From Lyngbya confervoides BDU141951 (lineage in GTDB: Bacteria; Cyanobacteriota; Cyanobacteriia; Thermosynechococcales; Thermosynechococcaceae): a DNA stretch of 64,000 nt. The position numbers and the translations under genes were made by a program. This document shows, piece by piece, positions 55,572 to 64,000 of this stretch. The notes beneath the pieces were generated by a model. It was not told the DNA's origin. It saw only the letters and a list, made by a program, of their open reading frames with translations, and did no database searches. Location: NCBI RefSeq assembly GCF_000817775.3, contig NZ_JTHE03000088.1, positions 1-64,000 of the forward strand, written 5' to 3'. Positions within the stretch are counted from its first letter, which is position 1. The number at the start of each line of letters is the position of its first letter.

Positions 55572-57152
55572 ATGCCAAAGGTTCTTGTTTCTGATCCCAT
55601 TGATCAAGCAGGTATTGATTTACTGGGTCAAGTTGCTCAGGTTGATGAGCGCCCGAAGCTATCACCAGAGGAGTTGCTGCGGATTATTCCAGAATACGAC
55701 GCGCTCATGATTCGCTCTGGGACTCAAGTTACCCAGGAGGTCATTGAGGCCGGGACCAATCTGAAAATTATTGGGCGAGCCGGAGTTGGCGTGGATAACG
55801 TCGATGTCCCCACCGCCACCCGAAAGGGGATCGTGGTGGTCAACTCCCCCGAGGGCAATACCATTGCAGCAGCAGAACATGCGATCGCCCTGATGATGTC
55901 GCTCTCTCGCCATGTTCCCCAGGCTAACCAGTCTCTGAAGGCCGGGCATTGGGATCGTAAAAAATTCACCGGCGTGGAGGTCTACAAAAAAAATCTAGGC
56001 ATTGTTGGCCTGGGAAAAATCGGATCCCATGTAGCCAACGTTGCTCAGGCTATGGGCATGAAGATTCTGGCCTACGACCCCTTTCTATCCCAGGAGCGGG
56101 CTGACCAGCTCGGCTGTCGCCTGGTGGATTTGGACCTGTTGTTTTCGGAGTCGGATTACATTACCCTGCACCTGCCCAAAACCCCCGAAACCACCAATTT
56201 AATCAACGCCGAAACCCTGGCAAGAATGAAGCCAACGGCTCGGATCATCAACTGCGCGCGGGGCGGAATTGTGGATGAATCCGCACTGGCCGAGGCCTTA
56301 AAGGCAGGCAAAATTGCCGGTGCAGCCCTTGACGTATTTGCCAACGAGCCGCTCAAGGAATCAGATTTGTTTGAGGTGGAGGAAAACCTCATCCTGACAC
56401 CGCATCTGGGCGCCTCCACGGAGGAAGCCCAGGTGAATGTGGCCATTGATGTGGCAGAGCAAATTCGAGATGTCTTGTTGGGGTTGCCCGCCCGCTCAGC
56501 AGTGAATATTCCTGGCTTGAAGCCTGAGGTGCTAGAGAAACTGAAGCCCTACTTGATGTTGGCGGAAACCCTTGGGAATTTGGTGGGTCAGCTGGCCGGG
56601 GGACGGATCGAATCCCTGGATGTTCGCCTGCAAGGGGAGCTGGCCAAGACCGATAGCAAGCCCATTGTCATTGCCGCATTAAAGGGGTTACTGACTCCGG
56701 CACTCCGGGAACGCGTTAACTTTGTAAACGCGGCCATTGAGGCTAAGGAGCGCGGAATTCGGATTATTGAAACCAAGGACTCGGATGTTCGCGATTATGC
56801 TGGCTCAATTCGCCTGGTGGCGAAGGGGGCCTCTGAATCTCGATCGGTCAATGGAGCACTGCTGGCGGATAAGGAAATGCGCATTACCAGCATTGATGAC
56901 TTTCCCATCAGCGTGATTCCTACCCAACACATGCTTTTAACCCTGCACCGCGACATGCCGGGGATTATTGGGCAAATTGGCTCTACCCTTGGGAAATTCA
57001 ACGTCAACATTGCCAGTATGCAGGTGGGACGCAAGTTAGTGCGCGGAGACGCGGTAATGGTGCTCAGCATTGATGACCCCCTTCCCGAGGGTGTCATTGA
57101 TGAAATTACTCAGGCACCAGGAATCCGCGATGCCTATATGGTTTCTCTGTAG
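55572..57152 (+). CDS. serA: D-3-phosphoglycerate dehydrogenase
   Basis: First step of the phosphorylated serine pathway. 526 residues, the long form. The catalytic Arg and His are in NCARGGIVDESAL and TPHLGASTEEAQ; NAD motif is GIVGLGKIGSHVA. An intervening domain (about 315-450) and a C-terminal ACT domain (about 455-526, HRDMPGIIGQIGSTLG) follow. The frame is open to 55374, but MPKVLVSDPID is the conserved start. Confidence 0.96.
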   Translation: MPKVLVSDPIDQAGIDLLGQVAQVDERPKLSPEELLRIIPEYDALMIRSGTQVTQEVIEAGTNLKIIGRAGVGVDNVDVPTATRKGIVVVNSPEGNTIAAAEHAIALMMSLSRHVPQANQSLKAGHWDRKKFTGVEVYKKNLGIVGLGKIGSHVANVAQAMGMKILAYDPFLSQERADQLGCRLVDLDLLFSESDYITLHLPKTPETTNLINAETLARMKPTARIINCARGGIVDESALAEALKAGKIAGAALDVFANEPLKESDLFEVEENLILTPHLGASTEEAQVNVAIDVAEQIRDVLLGLPARSAVNIPGLKPEVLEKLKPYLMLAETLGNLVGQLAGGRIESLDVRLQGELAKTDSKPIVIAALKGLLTPALRERVNFVNAAIEAKERGIRIIETKDSDVRDYAGSIRLVAKGASESRSVNGALLADKEMRITSIDDFPISVIPTQHMLLTLHRDMPGIIGQIGSTLGKFNVNIASMQVGRKLVRGDAVMVLSIDDPLPEGVIDEITQAPGIRDAYMVSL

Positions 57153-57316
57153 TCCAGCAAAGCAAAGGATTAGGGCGCCTCTAAGCCTTGAGCCTCATTA
57201 CAAACCGGGTTTTGGGGCTCGCGCAATCCCAGATCGGCTAGTGACCCCGGCAAGCCAGTCTGGGATTGACAGATAACCTTTATTGAAGGCCGTGCGGTCT
57301 CATCAAGCCAAAAATT

Positions 57317-58249
57317 GTGAAGGATCAATGGTGGGAAATTGAGATCCAGGGCAGCCGAGCCCTGGAAGATAGTGCCTTTGAAGAGAGTACCCTTGAAGAC
57401 CTTATTTTTTGGGAATTGCAGGCCGCAGGATGCCTGGGCACCGCCAGCTTTCATCGAGACGGTCGCCCCGTGATTTGTGGGTATCTTCCTCGGGTTCAGG
57501 TCCAGGAAGCCGACATTCAAGCGATCGCCCAGGAACTGAACCAAACCATCCAAGCCCTGGGATTGCCACCCGCACCGGTCCGCTGGAGCATCGTGATGCA
57601 GGAGGACTGGGCCAACAGTTGGAAAGACTACTGGCACACTCAACCGGTGGGTGAACGGTTTTTGATTCATCCCCAATGGCTGCCCGAACCGCCGCATTCC
57701 GAGCGACTGCTGATCCGTCTTGATCCGGGGATGGCCTTTGGCACCGGCACCCATGCCACGACGCAACTGTGCTTGGAAGCCCTGGAAGAACAGTACCGCA
57801 GCGCAGATCATGAAGGGAGGCAAGAGCGAGTGGCGGACATTGGATGCGGCACTGGGATTTTAGCCATTGCCGCCCTGCTATTGGGCGCCAAACAGGTCTT
57901 CGGCGTAGATACCGACCCCCTTGCCGTAGAGGCCGCAAAGGCCTGCCGCCGATTAAACCACCTGAGCCCCCAGCAGTTTTCGGTGCAGTTGGGGAGTGTT
58001 CCTGAACTCGTGGCCGCCAATCGAACTCCTGTGGATGGCCTTTGTTGCAACATCCTTGCAGAGGTCATCTTGAGACTAATTCCAGAGATGACATCCTTGG
58101 TTCAACCCCAAAGCTGGGCCATTTTTAGTGGGATTCTGCAGCGGCAGGCCCAGACCGTCGCCATAGCCTTAGAGGCTCAGGGCTGGCAGGTCAATCAAAG
58201 CAAGCATCGGGGCGACTGGTGCGTTTTACAGGCCACTTACCAGCCCTAA
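57317..58249 (+). CDS. prmA: Ribosomal protein L11 methyltransferase
   Basis: Trimethylates several residues of L11. 310 residues. The N-terminal substrate-binding part (1-100) has WEIEIQGSRALED. The SAM site is VADIGCGTGILAIAALLLGA. The family motif NILAEVI and the terminal WCVLQATYQ are present. The start is GTG. It follows serA by about 165 bases. Confidence 0.94.
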   Translation: MKDQWWEIEIQGSRALEDSAFEESTLEDLIFWELQAAGCLGTASFHRDGRPVICGYLPRVQVQEADIQAIAQELNQTIQALGLPPAPVRWSIVMQEDWANSWKDYWHTQPVGERFLIHPQWLPEPPHSERLLIRLDPGMAFGTGTHATTQLCLEALEEQYRSADHEGRQERVADIGCGTGILAIAALLLGAKQVFGVDTDPLAVEAAKACRRLNHLSPQQFSVQLGSVPELVAANRTPVDGLCCNILAEVILRLIPEMTSLVQPQSWAIFSGILQRQAQTVAIALEAQGWQVNQSKHRGDWCVLQATYQP

Positions 58250-58255
58250 TCAAGT

Positions 58256-58543
58256 TTAACGGGCCATCTGGTCGGCTTTTTCCGCCCAGTTGATATCCTT
58301 CATGGTGAGGCCTCCTGCATCATGGGTTACCAGGGTGACCTCGACCCGGTTGTAGACATTAAACCATTCGGGGTGATGTCCCATGGCCTCAGAAACTAGG
58401 GCCATGCTGCTCATAAATCCAAAAGATCGCAGAAAATCTGGGAACTGAAAGGTTTTCTTGAGTTTTCCATCGTGCAAACTCCAGTCCTCTAGCTTAGTCA
58501 AATGGGCCTTGAGTTCTTGTTCTGTCAGACGATCGGTGCTCAT
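58256..58543 (-). CDS. phhB: Pterin-4a-carbinolamine dehydratase
   Basis: 95-residue dehydratase that regenerates pterin cofactor. The active site HHPEWFNVYNRVEV with its His pair is intact; W at LEDWSLHDGKLKKTF is the common N-terminal mark. Cyanobacteria carry such genes without phenylalanine hydroxylase in many cases, where they may aid carboxysome or pterin metabolism. Convergent with prmA, six bases apart. Confidence 0.93.
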   Translation of the reverse strand: MSTDRLTEQELKAHLTKLEDWSLHDGKLKKTFQFPDFLRSFGFMSSMALVSEAMGHHPEWFNVYNRVEVTLVTHDAGGLTMKDINWAEKADQMAR

Positions 58544-58629
58544 GGTAAATCCTATGGGAACTTCCGTTCCATCCTAAGAAACTTCCGGGCCTGTTAAAAC
58601 ACACCGCGCTCCGTTTGACTTGAATTATT

Positions 58630-58644
58630 TGATAATAACTATCA
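58630..58644. promoter_or_regulatory. Fur-box-like palindrome upstream of the porin gene
   Basis: TGATAATAACTATCA is a near-perfect inverted repeat (TGATA/TATCA) similar to bacterial Fur sites. It lies about 195 bases upstream of the porin gene and about 90 bases from the divergent phhB. Confidence 0.5.
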
Positions 58645-58837
58645 TTAGAGCTAAACCTCTACCAAGCTATTGAGAGAGATTTGCATAAGACACCATCCTA
58701 TCCTAGGATAGTTTCTCAACTAGCTAAGAGTTAATCTCAGCGACGTCCTGAGCGCTGAGCCAGATTTCAGGCTCAGGGCGATTTTGATGAATGGACTTTT
58801 GTGGACTTTTTCTGTGAGGAGCTAACGGTTTAAGGTT

Positions 58838-60529
58838 ATGGCCATATCAATATTTTTTCCATCCCCCAGGTCTGCAGCCTGCGTCAGTGCGATCGCGGCT
58901 GGGTCCCTGCTGGGAATGATTCCAGCGCCAGCCCAGGCGGCCCCCGCCGAAGCTGATGGGCTCTGGCAACCCTTGGTCCAGTTACAGGGCGATCGCCCCA
59001 GGGAGATGGGTCAGGTAACCTCGGTGAACCAGCTTTCAGATGTTCAACCCACCGACTGGGCATTCCAGGCAGTGCAATCCCTCGTAGAGCGCTATGGATG
59101 CGTGGCGGGTTATCCCGATGGCAGCTTTCGCGGAAATCGTGCTGCCTCCCGGTATGAGCTAGCGGCTCTGGTAAATGCTTGCTTAGACAACATTAGCGAC
59201 CAGTTTGCCACCTCAGAAGATTTGGAGCAGTTACGGGCGCTTCAGGAAGAATTTGCCATGGAGCTGGCAACCCTGCGGGGGCGCGTAGACGGACTAGAAG
59301 CTAGAACTTCCACCCTGGAGGCTCAACAGTTTTCAACCCTCACCAAGCTGACTGGAGAGGTGGTGTTGGGAGTGGGATACACTGGCGACGAAAACAACGC
59401 TTCGGCCAATGGCCCAAATCCCGAGCCGGGGCAAGATCGGATCTTTTTTGCCAACCGGACACGATTGACCTTTGATACCAGCTTTTCTGGCACCGATCGC
59501 CTGCGGGTGCGCCTCCAAGCTCGCACAATTCCGAATTTAGAGGATGCCACCGGCACCCGTATGGCCCGCCTGGGATTCGGGGGCACCAACGACAATCAGT
59601 TTCAGCTAGATGAATTAAATTATCAATTCAAGCCCCTAAAAAACCTCCAGCTCAAGATTGATGCCAATGCCGGTGAATTTCAAGATAACATCGACACCAT
59701 TAATCCTTACCTGGCCAGCAGCAGCAGCGGCGCCCTGTCTCGATTTGGTCGCTTTAACTCCATCTATCGCCAAGGCGGTGGCGGTGCGGGAGCCACCCTT
59801 AACTGGAAAATCAACGATGTGGTGGGACTGACCCTGGGCTACCTGGCCGATGAACCCCAAAATGCCGTGAGTGAGGTGGGCGATGATCCCAATCCCCCGG
59901 CCGGCGCTTCGCGCGGAGGACTTTTATTTGGCAGCTACGCAGCCCTGGCCCAGTTGATGGTGCAGCCATTTAAGCAGGGAAAATTTGCCTTTACCTATGT
60001 TAAGAGCTTTGATGAGGCGGGCAACGTCGATGTGACCAGCAGCACTGGCGGCAGTACCCCCATTTTTGGCGATCGCTCAACTCGCCGCCCCTTCTCCAAT
60101 ACCGAAGATACAGAGGCCGATCACCTGGGATTTCAAGCAACCTTCCAACCCGCTGACTTTTTGAACCTTTCTGGATGGGTGGGCTACACCTTTGCCCGCA
60201 CTGCCGATGCTGCCAACAACGAATCGGCGGATCTACTCAACTGGGCTGTCTCTGCGCAGTTTCCAGATCTCGGCATGGAGGGGGCCCTTGGGTTTGTGAT
60301 TTTCGGTCAGCCTCCAAAGATCATCAGTGCTGACAATGTGGACTTTAATGGTGCCCTGGCCGGCACGGGACAAGGGGGAACCACCTATCATGTTGAGGCG
60401 GGATACAAGTTTCCCGTGAATAAAAATATCCACATTACCCCTGGGGTAATTTATCTCATCAACCCCGAACATAACAGCGCCAATACGGATATCGTGATTC
60501 CCGTGATTCGCACCACCTTTAAGTTCTAA
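58838..60529 (+). CDS. SLH-domain outer-membrane porin (iron-uptake porin type)
   Basis: 563 residues. A signal peptide (about 1-34, ending AQA) is followed by an SLH domain (about 65-125, DWAFQAVQSLVERYGCVAGY), which binds the wall-linked pyruvylated polymer, a short coiled coil (about 130-165), then an OprB-type beta barrel ending in F (TTFKF). Homologues in Synechocystis are called iron uptake porins. The Fur-like site upstream fits this. Confidence 0.92.
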   Translation: MAISIFFPSPRSAACVSAIAAGSLLGMIPAPAQAAPAEADGLWQPLVQLQGDRPREMGQVTSVNQLSDVQPTDWAFQAVQSLVERYGCVAGYPDGSFRGNRAASRYELAALVNACLDNISDQFATSEDLEQLRALQEEFAMELATLRGRVDGLEARTSTLEAQQFSTLTKLTGEVVLGVGYTGDENNASANGPNPEPGQDRIFFANRTRLTFDTSFSGTDRLRVRLQARTIPNLEDATGTRMARLGFGGTNDNQFQLDELNYQFKPLKNLQLKIDANAGEFQDNIDTINPYLASSSSGALSRFGRFNSIYRQGGGGAGATLNWKINDVVGLTLGYLADEPQNAVSEVGDDPNPPAGASRGGLLFGSYAALAQLMVQPFKQGKFAFTYVKSFDEAGNVDVTSSTGGSTPIFGDRSTRRPFSNTEDTEADHLGFQATFQPADFLNLSGWVGYTFARTADAANNESADLLNWAVSAQFPDLGMEGALGFVIFGQPPKIISADNVDFNGALAGTGQGGTTYHVEAGYKFPVNKNIHITPGVIYLINPEHNSANTDIVIPVIRTTFKF

Positions 60530-60606
60530 ACTTTTAAGTTCTAGATAAGGTCTAAAATAGCGAGGCTTTCCTGCAAGTCTTCCTATACTTATCAGCTCCG
60601 CGTTTT

Positions 60607-61503
60607 ATGCAACCTTGTCAGCTTCCCCCCCCCCTGCAGCCTGGGGATTCCCTGTGGGTCATCCTGCCCAGCGGGGCCCTGCGTGAGCACGATCGCTTTA
60701 ACCAAGGCGTTGACCTCTGGCGATCGCAGGGATACCGAGTGGTGCTCTCGGCTGAGTACGATCAGCGCTGGGGGTATTTAGCCGGCACGGACGCGCAGCG
60801 GCGAGCCGCCCTTGATCAGGGGTTGCGGCAGCCAGACATACGCGGAATCCTGTGCGGCCGCGGGGGGTATGGCGGAACGCGCCTTCTGGAGCAGTGGCAG
60901 TGGCCCCCCCAGGATCCACCCAAGTGGATCCTGGGCTTTTCCGATGTGACCAGCTTGCTCTGGAGCTATGCGTGCCAGGGCCTCGCTGGGGTTCACGGTC
61001 CTGTGCTCACCACCTTGGGCCAGGAACCGGACTGGGCCTTGCATCGACTCTGGACATTGCTCGCCGGTCGGCCCCTACCTCCCTTGACAGGTTTGGGATG
61101 GGGCGGCGGTATTGCCGAGGGTCTCCTGCTGCCCTGTAACTTAACGGTGGCCACCCATCTATTGGGAACGCCTTGGATGCCAGATCTTTCCAATGTGATT
61201 TTGGCCCTTGAGGATGTGGGGGAAGCGCCCTACCGAATTGATCGCATGCTGACCCATTGGCGAACCAGCGGCAGGCTCCAGCAGGTCAGGGGAATTGCCC
61301 TAGGCCGGTTTAGCCGCTGTGAGGCTCCAGAGGGGATTGCGAGCTTTACGGTGGAATCGGTGCTGCGCGATCGCCTGGCGGATTTAGGGATACCGGTGGT
61401 TTCCGATTTACCCTTCGGACATGATGGAGTGAATGCCGTGCTGCCGGTGGGTCAACGAGCCCGCCTAGATGGCAATCACGGTACCCTAGAGGTGCTGACC
61501 TAG
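60607..61503 (+). CDS. LD-carboxypeptidase (S66 family, LdcA/MccF-like)
   Basis: 298 residues. Catalytic triad Ser112 (GFSDVTSL), Glu202 (LEDVGE) and His272 (FGHDGVN) are intact. LdcA removes the terminal D-Ala from muropeptides during recycling; MccF relatives cleave microcin C. Peptidoglycan recycling is the more likely role, matching anmK elsewhere in the window. The next gene starts 12 bases downstream. Confidence 0.9.
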   Translation: MQPCQLPPPLQPGDSLWVILPSGALREHDRFNQGVDLWRSQGYRVVLSAEYDQRWGYLAGTDAQRRAALDQGLRQPDIRGILCGRGGYGGTRLLEQWQWPPQDPPKWILGFSDVTSLLWSYACQGLAGVHGPVLTTLGQEPDWALHRLWTLLAGRPLPPLTGLGWGGGIAEGLLLPCNLTVATHLLGTPWMPDLSNVILALEDVGEAPYRIDRMLTHWRTSGRLQQVRGIALGRFSRCEAPEGIASFTVESVLRDRLADLGIPVVSDLPFGHDGVNAVLPVGQRARLDGNHGTLEVLT

Positions 61504-61515
61504 TCCCCATCCGGC

Positions 61516-62754
61516 ATGCTCACCAGCGATTTGCTGATTTATCGCTATCAGGGAGAATCTCTAGTTCCCAAAGCCTTGAGCCCAACTCCCGCCCATCTCC
61601 AGATGGCCCAAACCCTCATCACCACCTTTGCCTCGATGCAAGGGCGATCGCGTCACGATCTCGACCAAACACTTCAGGATCTGGAGGGCGATCAAACCGA
61701 CTACCGAATCAAGCGGGGACTGGCCCATCTGTTAAGCTCCAGTTTTTCAACCTTTGAAACAGTGAGCCCCATGGACCCCGTTGACCTGCGTCAACTCGTG
61801 TTTAGCCTATCGGCTCAGGGCGCCCCTGCCCCTCAAAAAGCACCGATGATCCTGGAGCACGCGGCGCAGCAGCTAACCCAGTCCTTGGGAGTCACGGTGG
61901 AACCCCATCAAGTCCAGTCAGGACTCTACGCGGACCTGAAGGAGAATCAAATTTTGGTGCAGTTTGAGGCCCCGACCCCAGAGGCACTGCTGCACCGCTA
62001 CAATCTGGCGCAGGTTCAGGGGCTGTTCTATCGCGCCTATCAAGTGGTCATTGATGCCTATCGTAACGATCCTGGCGAATATAAGCTGCTATTTCGCTAT
62101 ATCAAACTATTTTCCCTCATGGCCTACATTGAGGGCCAGGCCGATCATGGCTTTACAATCACCCTGGATGGTCCCACGAGCCTTTTCCAGGCCAGCACGC
62201 GGTACGGTCTAGCTCTGGCCAAGCTCATTCCTGCCCTGTTGCACGTCACCAAATGGCGATTGACGGCAACCTTAAACCACAGGGATTCCAGCTCACAGAC
62301 CACCCAGCGGCTGCGCTACAGCCTTAATTCTGATACGGCCCTACAGAGTCACTATCCTCCCGGCAAACCCTTTGACAGCTTAATCGAAGAGCAGTTTTAT
62401 CAAAGTTGGTCCCGCCAAAAAACCGATTGGGTTTTAGAGCGGGAAGTGGATCTAATCCCCCTTCCAGGAAGCGTCATGATTCCAGACTTTAGGCTGGTTC
62501 ACCCCACGGGTAAAACCTATCTCCTTGAAATTGTGGGCTATTGGCGCCCAGACTATCTGAAAAAAAAGTTTGCCCAGGTGCAAAAAGCAAATCGCACCGA
62601 TTTAATTCTGGCGGTTTCCGATCGGCTAAATTTAGAAAAAGCTGGTGTCAATTGGAAGCAAGTCAACGTCCCCATTGTCTGGTTTAAGCAAAAGCTCAGC
62701 CCCCGTCAGATTCTCGACCACATTAATGCCGCTTCCCCTGAGGCCTTAGGTTAG
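61516..62754 (+). CDS. DUF790 protein (Bax1-like nuclease family)
   Basis: 412 residues. The C-terminal part IPDFRLVHPTGKTYLLEIVG with YWRPDYLKKK resembles a PD-(D/E)XK nuclease core and the DUF790 family, whose archaeal member Bax1 is a nuclease that partners XPB helicase. MLTSDLLIYRYQG is the usual start. Cyanobacterial homologues often sit next to an XPB-like helicase; none is here. It is 12 bases after the LD-carboxypeptidase, so probably cotranscribed. Confidence 0.8.
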   Translation: MLTSDLLIYRYQGESLVPKALSPTPAHLQMAQTLITTFASMQGRSRHDLDQTLQDLEGDQTDYRIKRGLAHLLSSSFSTFETVSPMDPVDLRQLVFSLSAQGAPAPQKAPMILEHAAQQLTQSLGVTVEPHQVQSGLYADLKENQILVQFEAPTPEALLHRYNLAQVQGLFYRAYQVVIDAYRNDPGEYKLLFRYIKLFSLMAYIEGQADHGFTITLDGPTSLFQASTRYGLALAKLIPALLHVTKWRLTATLNHRDSSSQTTQRLRYSLNSDTALQSHYPPGKPFDSLIEEQFYQSWSRQKTDWVLEREVDLIPLPGSVMIPDFRLVHPTGKTYLLEIVGYWRPDYLKKKFAQVQKANRTDLILAVSDRLNLEKAGVNWKQVNVPIVWFKQKLSPRQILDHINAASPEALG

Positions 62755-62930
62755 AGGACCGGGTTCAGCACCGGCCTTTCATTAGGCCCAAACCGGCTAT
62801 CAAAAAATTATTTTCAAGTAGAAAAACATCATGATGGATCCAGACACTAAGTTTCTATTAAGGCTACGGATGGGTATATTTGCTATCTCTTAGAATCGGA
62901 GTATGTCCTTGATTTTTTGGACGTCCTTCC

Positions 62931-63542
62931 ATGATTCACTTCTCCTTGCCGCAAACCTCAGGACTAGCTCGAACGCTTCTGGGGATGTCGATCCTGTTCT
63001 GGTTCGAGAGTGCTTCGCTGCAGGCGGTAACCGCAGACCCTGGAACCTTGCCCGTTGGCGCACAAGTGGACGACGTGGCTGATTTAAGCAATCTGCCCGA
63101 CGGCAATCACCAGTTCTGCTCTTCTCCTGAAGCAGATCACACCCTTCAGGGGGCGGGGGTCTGTTATTGGTTTACTAAAAGAGGCTCCCAGTTTATTGGT
63201 TACTATGGCCAGCCGCAATCAGATGCCCTTGTCGATTGCGTTCAAGGACAGATGCAAAACGATCGCATTGTTGGAGATGCACTGGCCCTCTCCTGGGGGG
63301 GTGCCCCCTGGATGGATTTAGCCAGGGAAAAGCCCTTTATTTGGGAGGCGTTGACCCTAAAATCTGGCCAGATCCGTCATAGCGCTATGAACCGATTTGG
63401 AAGAGTGGATCTGGTGCGCTTTGAGACGGCTGAGTTAGACTTGAAAAATTTTTATCGCTATGGCCCGCCGGAAGCTGCAACCATGAACCCTCCCCCCCAA
63501 ACCTGTGAGGTGAACGATTGGATCAGCAAAATATCCGCCTAG
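62931..63542 (+). CDS. Exported protein of unknown function
   Basis: 203 residues. A signal peptide (about 1-33) precedes a mature part with four cysteines (FCSSPEAD, VCYWF, DCVQG and TCEVND), likely two disulfides. GDALALSWGG and the acidic middle are not recognisable. The family is unknown to me. It is convergent with the partial gene at the window end. Confidence 0.6.
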   Translation: MIHFSLPQTSGLARTLLGMSILFWFESASLQAVTADPGTLPVGAQVDDVADLSNLPDGNHQFCSSPEADHTLQGAGVCYWFTKRGSQFIGYYGQPQSDALVDCVQGQMQNDRIVGDALALSWGGAPWMDLAREKPFIWEALTLKSGQIRHSAMNRFGRVDLVRFETAELDLKNFYRYGPPEAATMNPPPQTCEVNDWISKISA

Positions 63543-63671
63543 GAAAGAAGGAAATTGAATGGCGAGTCCAGCGCATAATTTCAGGATGCTCAGGCGGGAT
63601 GCATCCGTGGCAATGGCCTGGTGCTAAAACCAATGGGCCATCAAATTAGCTGTATTGGTTAGCTATGTTGG

Positions 63672-64000
63672 TTAGCTGTATTGGGCAATAATTTGGGCAA
63701 GCCCCGGTACAGCCTGTTCCACATCCCCTTTAACAGAGTTTCTGACCTTTTTATAGGTGGCAATTACAATCTTATTTTGGGCGTTCTTAATTTTATTATC
63801 TGTAACGGAGAGGAGAATTTCCGCCGTCTGCGCTGGATTTTGGCTCAGGTGGGCCACGGGATCTCCTGTCTGTACCCCCACTTGCCACATGGGATCCATG
63901 GCCACCAGGGCTTGGGGTAAAAGCCCATGGATGGCCCTGGGAACGTAATTGGGTCCAATGCCCTTCAGGGCAGTGTAGGCGGCCTTAATCGCCAGTCCCC
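63672..64000 (-). CDS. Partial conserved protein (C-terminal end)
   Basis: The frame is open from the right edge of the window, so the N-terminus is missing. The visible 109 residues start GLAIKAAYTALKGIGPN and end AQYS. The GLAIKA...ALKGI block recalls a bacterial family (possibly DUF6918), of unknown function; this is from memory and uncertain. An internal GTG would give only 77 residues. Codon use and the convergent layout suggest a real gene. Confidence 0.55.
   Translation of the reverse strand, partial: GLAIKAAYTALKGIGPNYVPRAIHGLLPQALVAMDPMWQVGVQTGDPVAHLSQNPAQTAEILLSVTDNKIKNAQNKIVIATYKKVRNSVKGDVEQAVPGLAQIIAQYS

Overview
This is a cyanobacterial chromosome segment. The evidence is the cyanobacterial-type ATP synthase operon (atp1, duplicated b and b' subunits, gamma with the photosynthetic insertion, beta/epsilon elsewhere), a high-light-inducible protein, a SLH-domain porin, DnaK3/DnaJ3, several families found mainly in cyanobacteria (DUF3110, DUF1802, DUF2232, a cyanobacterial chorismate lyase) and frequent GCGATCGC (HIP1) octamers. 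I cannot name the genus. Gene density is high, most genes are core metabolism or housekeeping, and no intact mobile element, CRISPR array, tRNA or rRNA was found.

Layout. 1-2140 (minus): a translationally coupled trio of a radical SAM/SPASM maturase-like enzyme, a 72-residue unknown protein and a zinc-ribbon/FHA protein. 2140-2890: transposase relic and the atp terminator. 2892-8742 (minus): atp1-atpI-atpH-atpG-atpF-atpD-atpA-atpC. 9167-12469: a 1100-residue membrane-anchored coiled-coil protein ending in a BRCT domain. 12466-16260: nadA, a CIA30 protein, and the queC-queD-queE operon for the queuosine precursor. 16392-21887: a histidine kinase/response regulator pair, then dnaK3-dnaJ3, with a TnpB (IS200/IS605) relic abutting the dnaJ stop codon. 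22178-28997: DUF3110, chorismate lyase, an RRM RNA-binding protein, a cAMP-receptor-like regulator followed by two co-oriented genes, clpS, rsmB. 29217-34326: a MidA-type methyltransferase, two exported proteins, thiD, and a PhnD/PhnC-type binding protein and ATPase with no permease. 34370-38757: an unknown protein, a second TnpB relic, a YbjQ/CPA2 antiporter pair, an alcohol dehydrogenase and an unlisted 53-residue membrane protein. 38951-46378: peroxiredoxin Q, a Nudix hydrolase, an HLIP, anmK preceded by a 16-bp tandem repeat, DUF1802, a group 2 sigma factor, a holin-like protein, glutathione-dependent formaldehyde dehydrogenase. 46408-58543: a beta-CASP-like metallo-hydrolase, HtrA protease, short RecQ, aroB, SpoIID, RNase Z, serA, prmA, pterin dehydratase. 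58838-64000: iron-uptake-type porin behind a Fur-box-like palindrome, LD-carboxypeptidase coupled to a DUF790 (Bax1-like) protein, an exported unknown, and a partial gene at the right edge.

The least explained parts are the radical SAM/FHA trio, the BRCT coiled-coil protein, the permease-less PhnCD pair, the beta-CASP protein with an altered motif A, and the DUF790 gene without a helicase partner.
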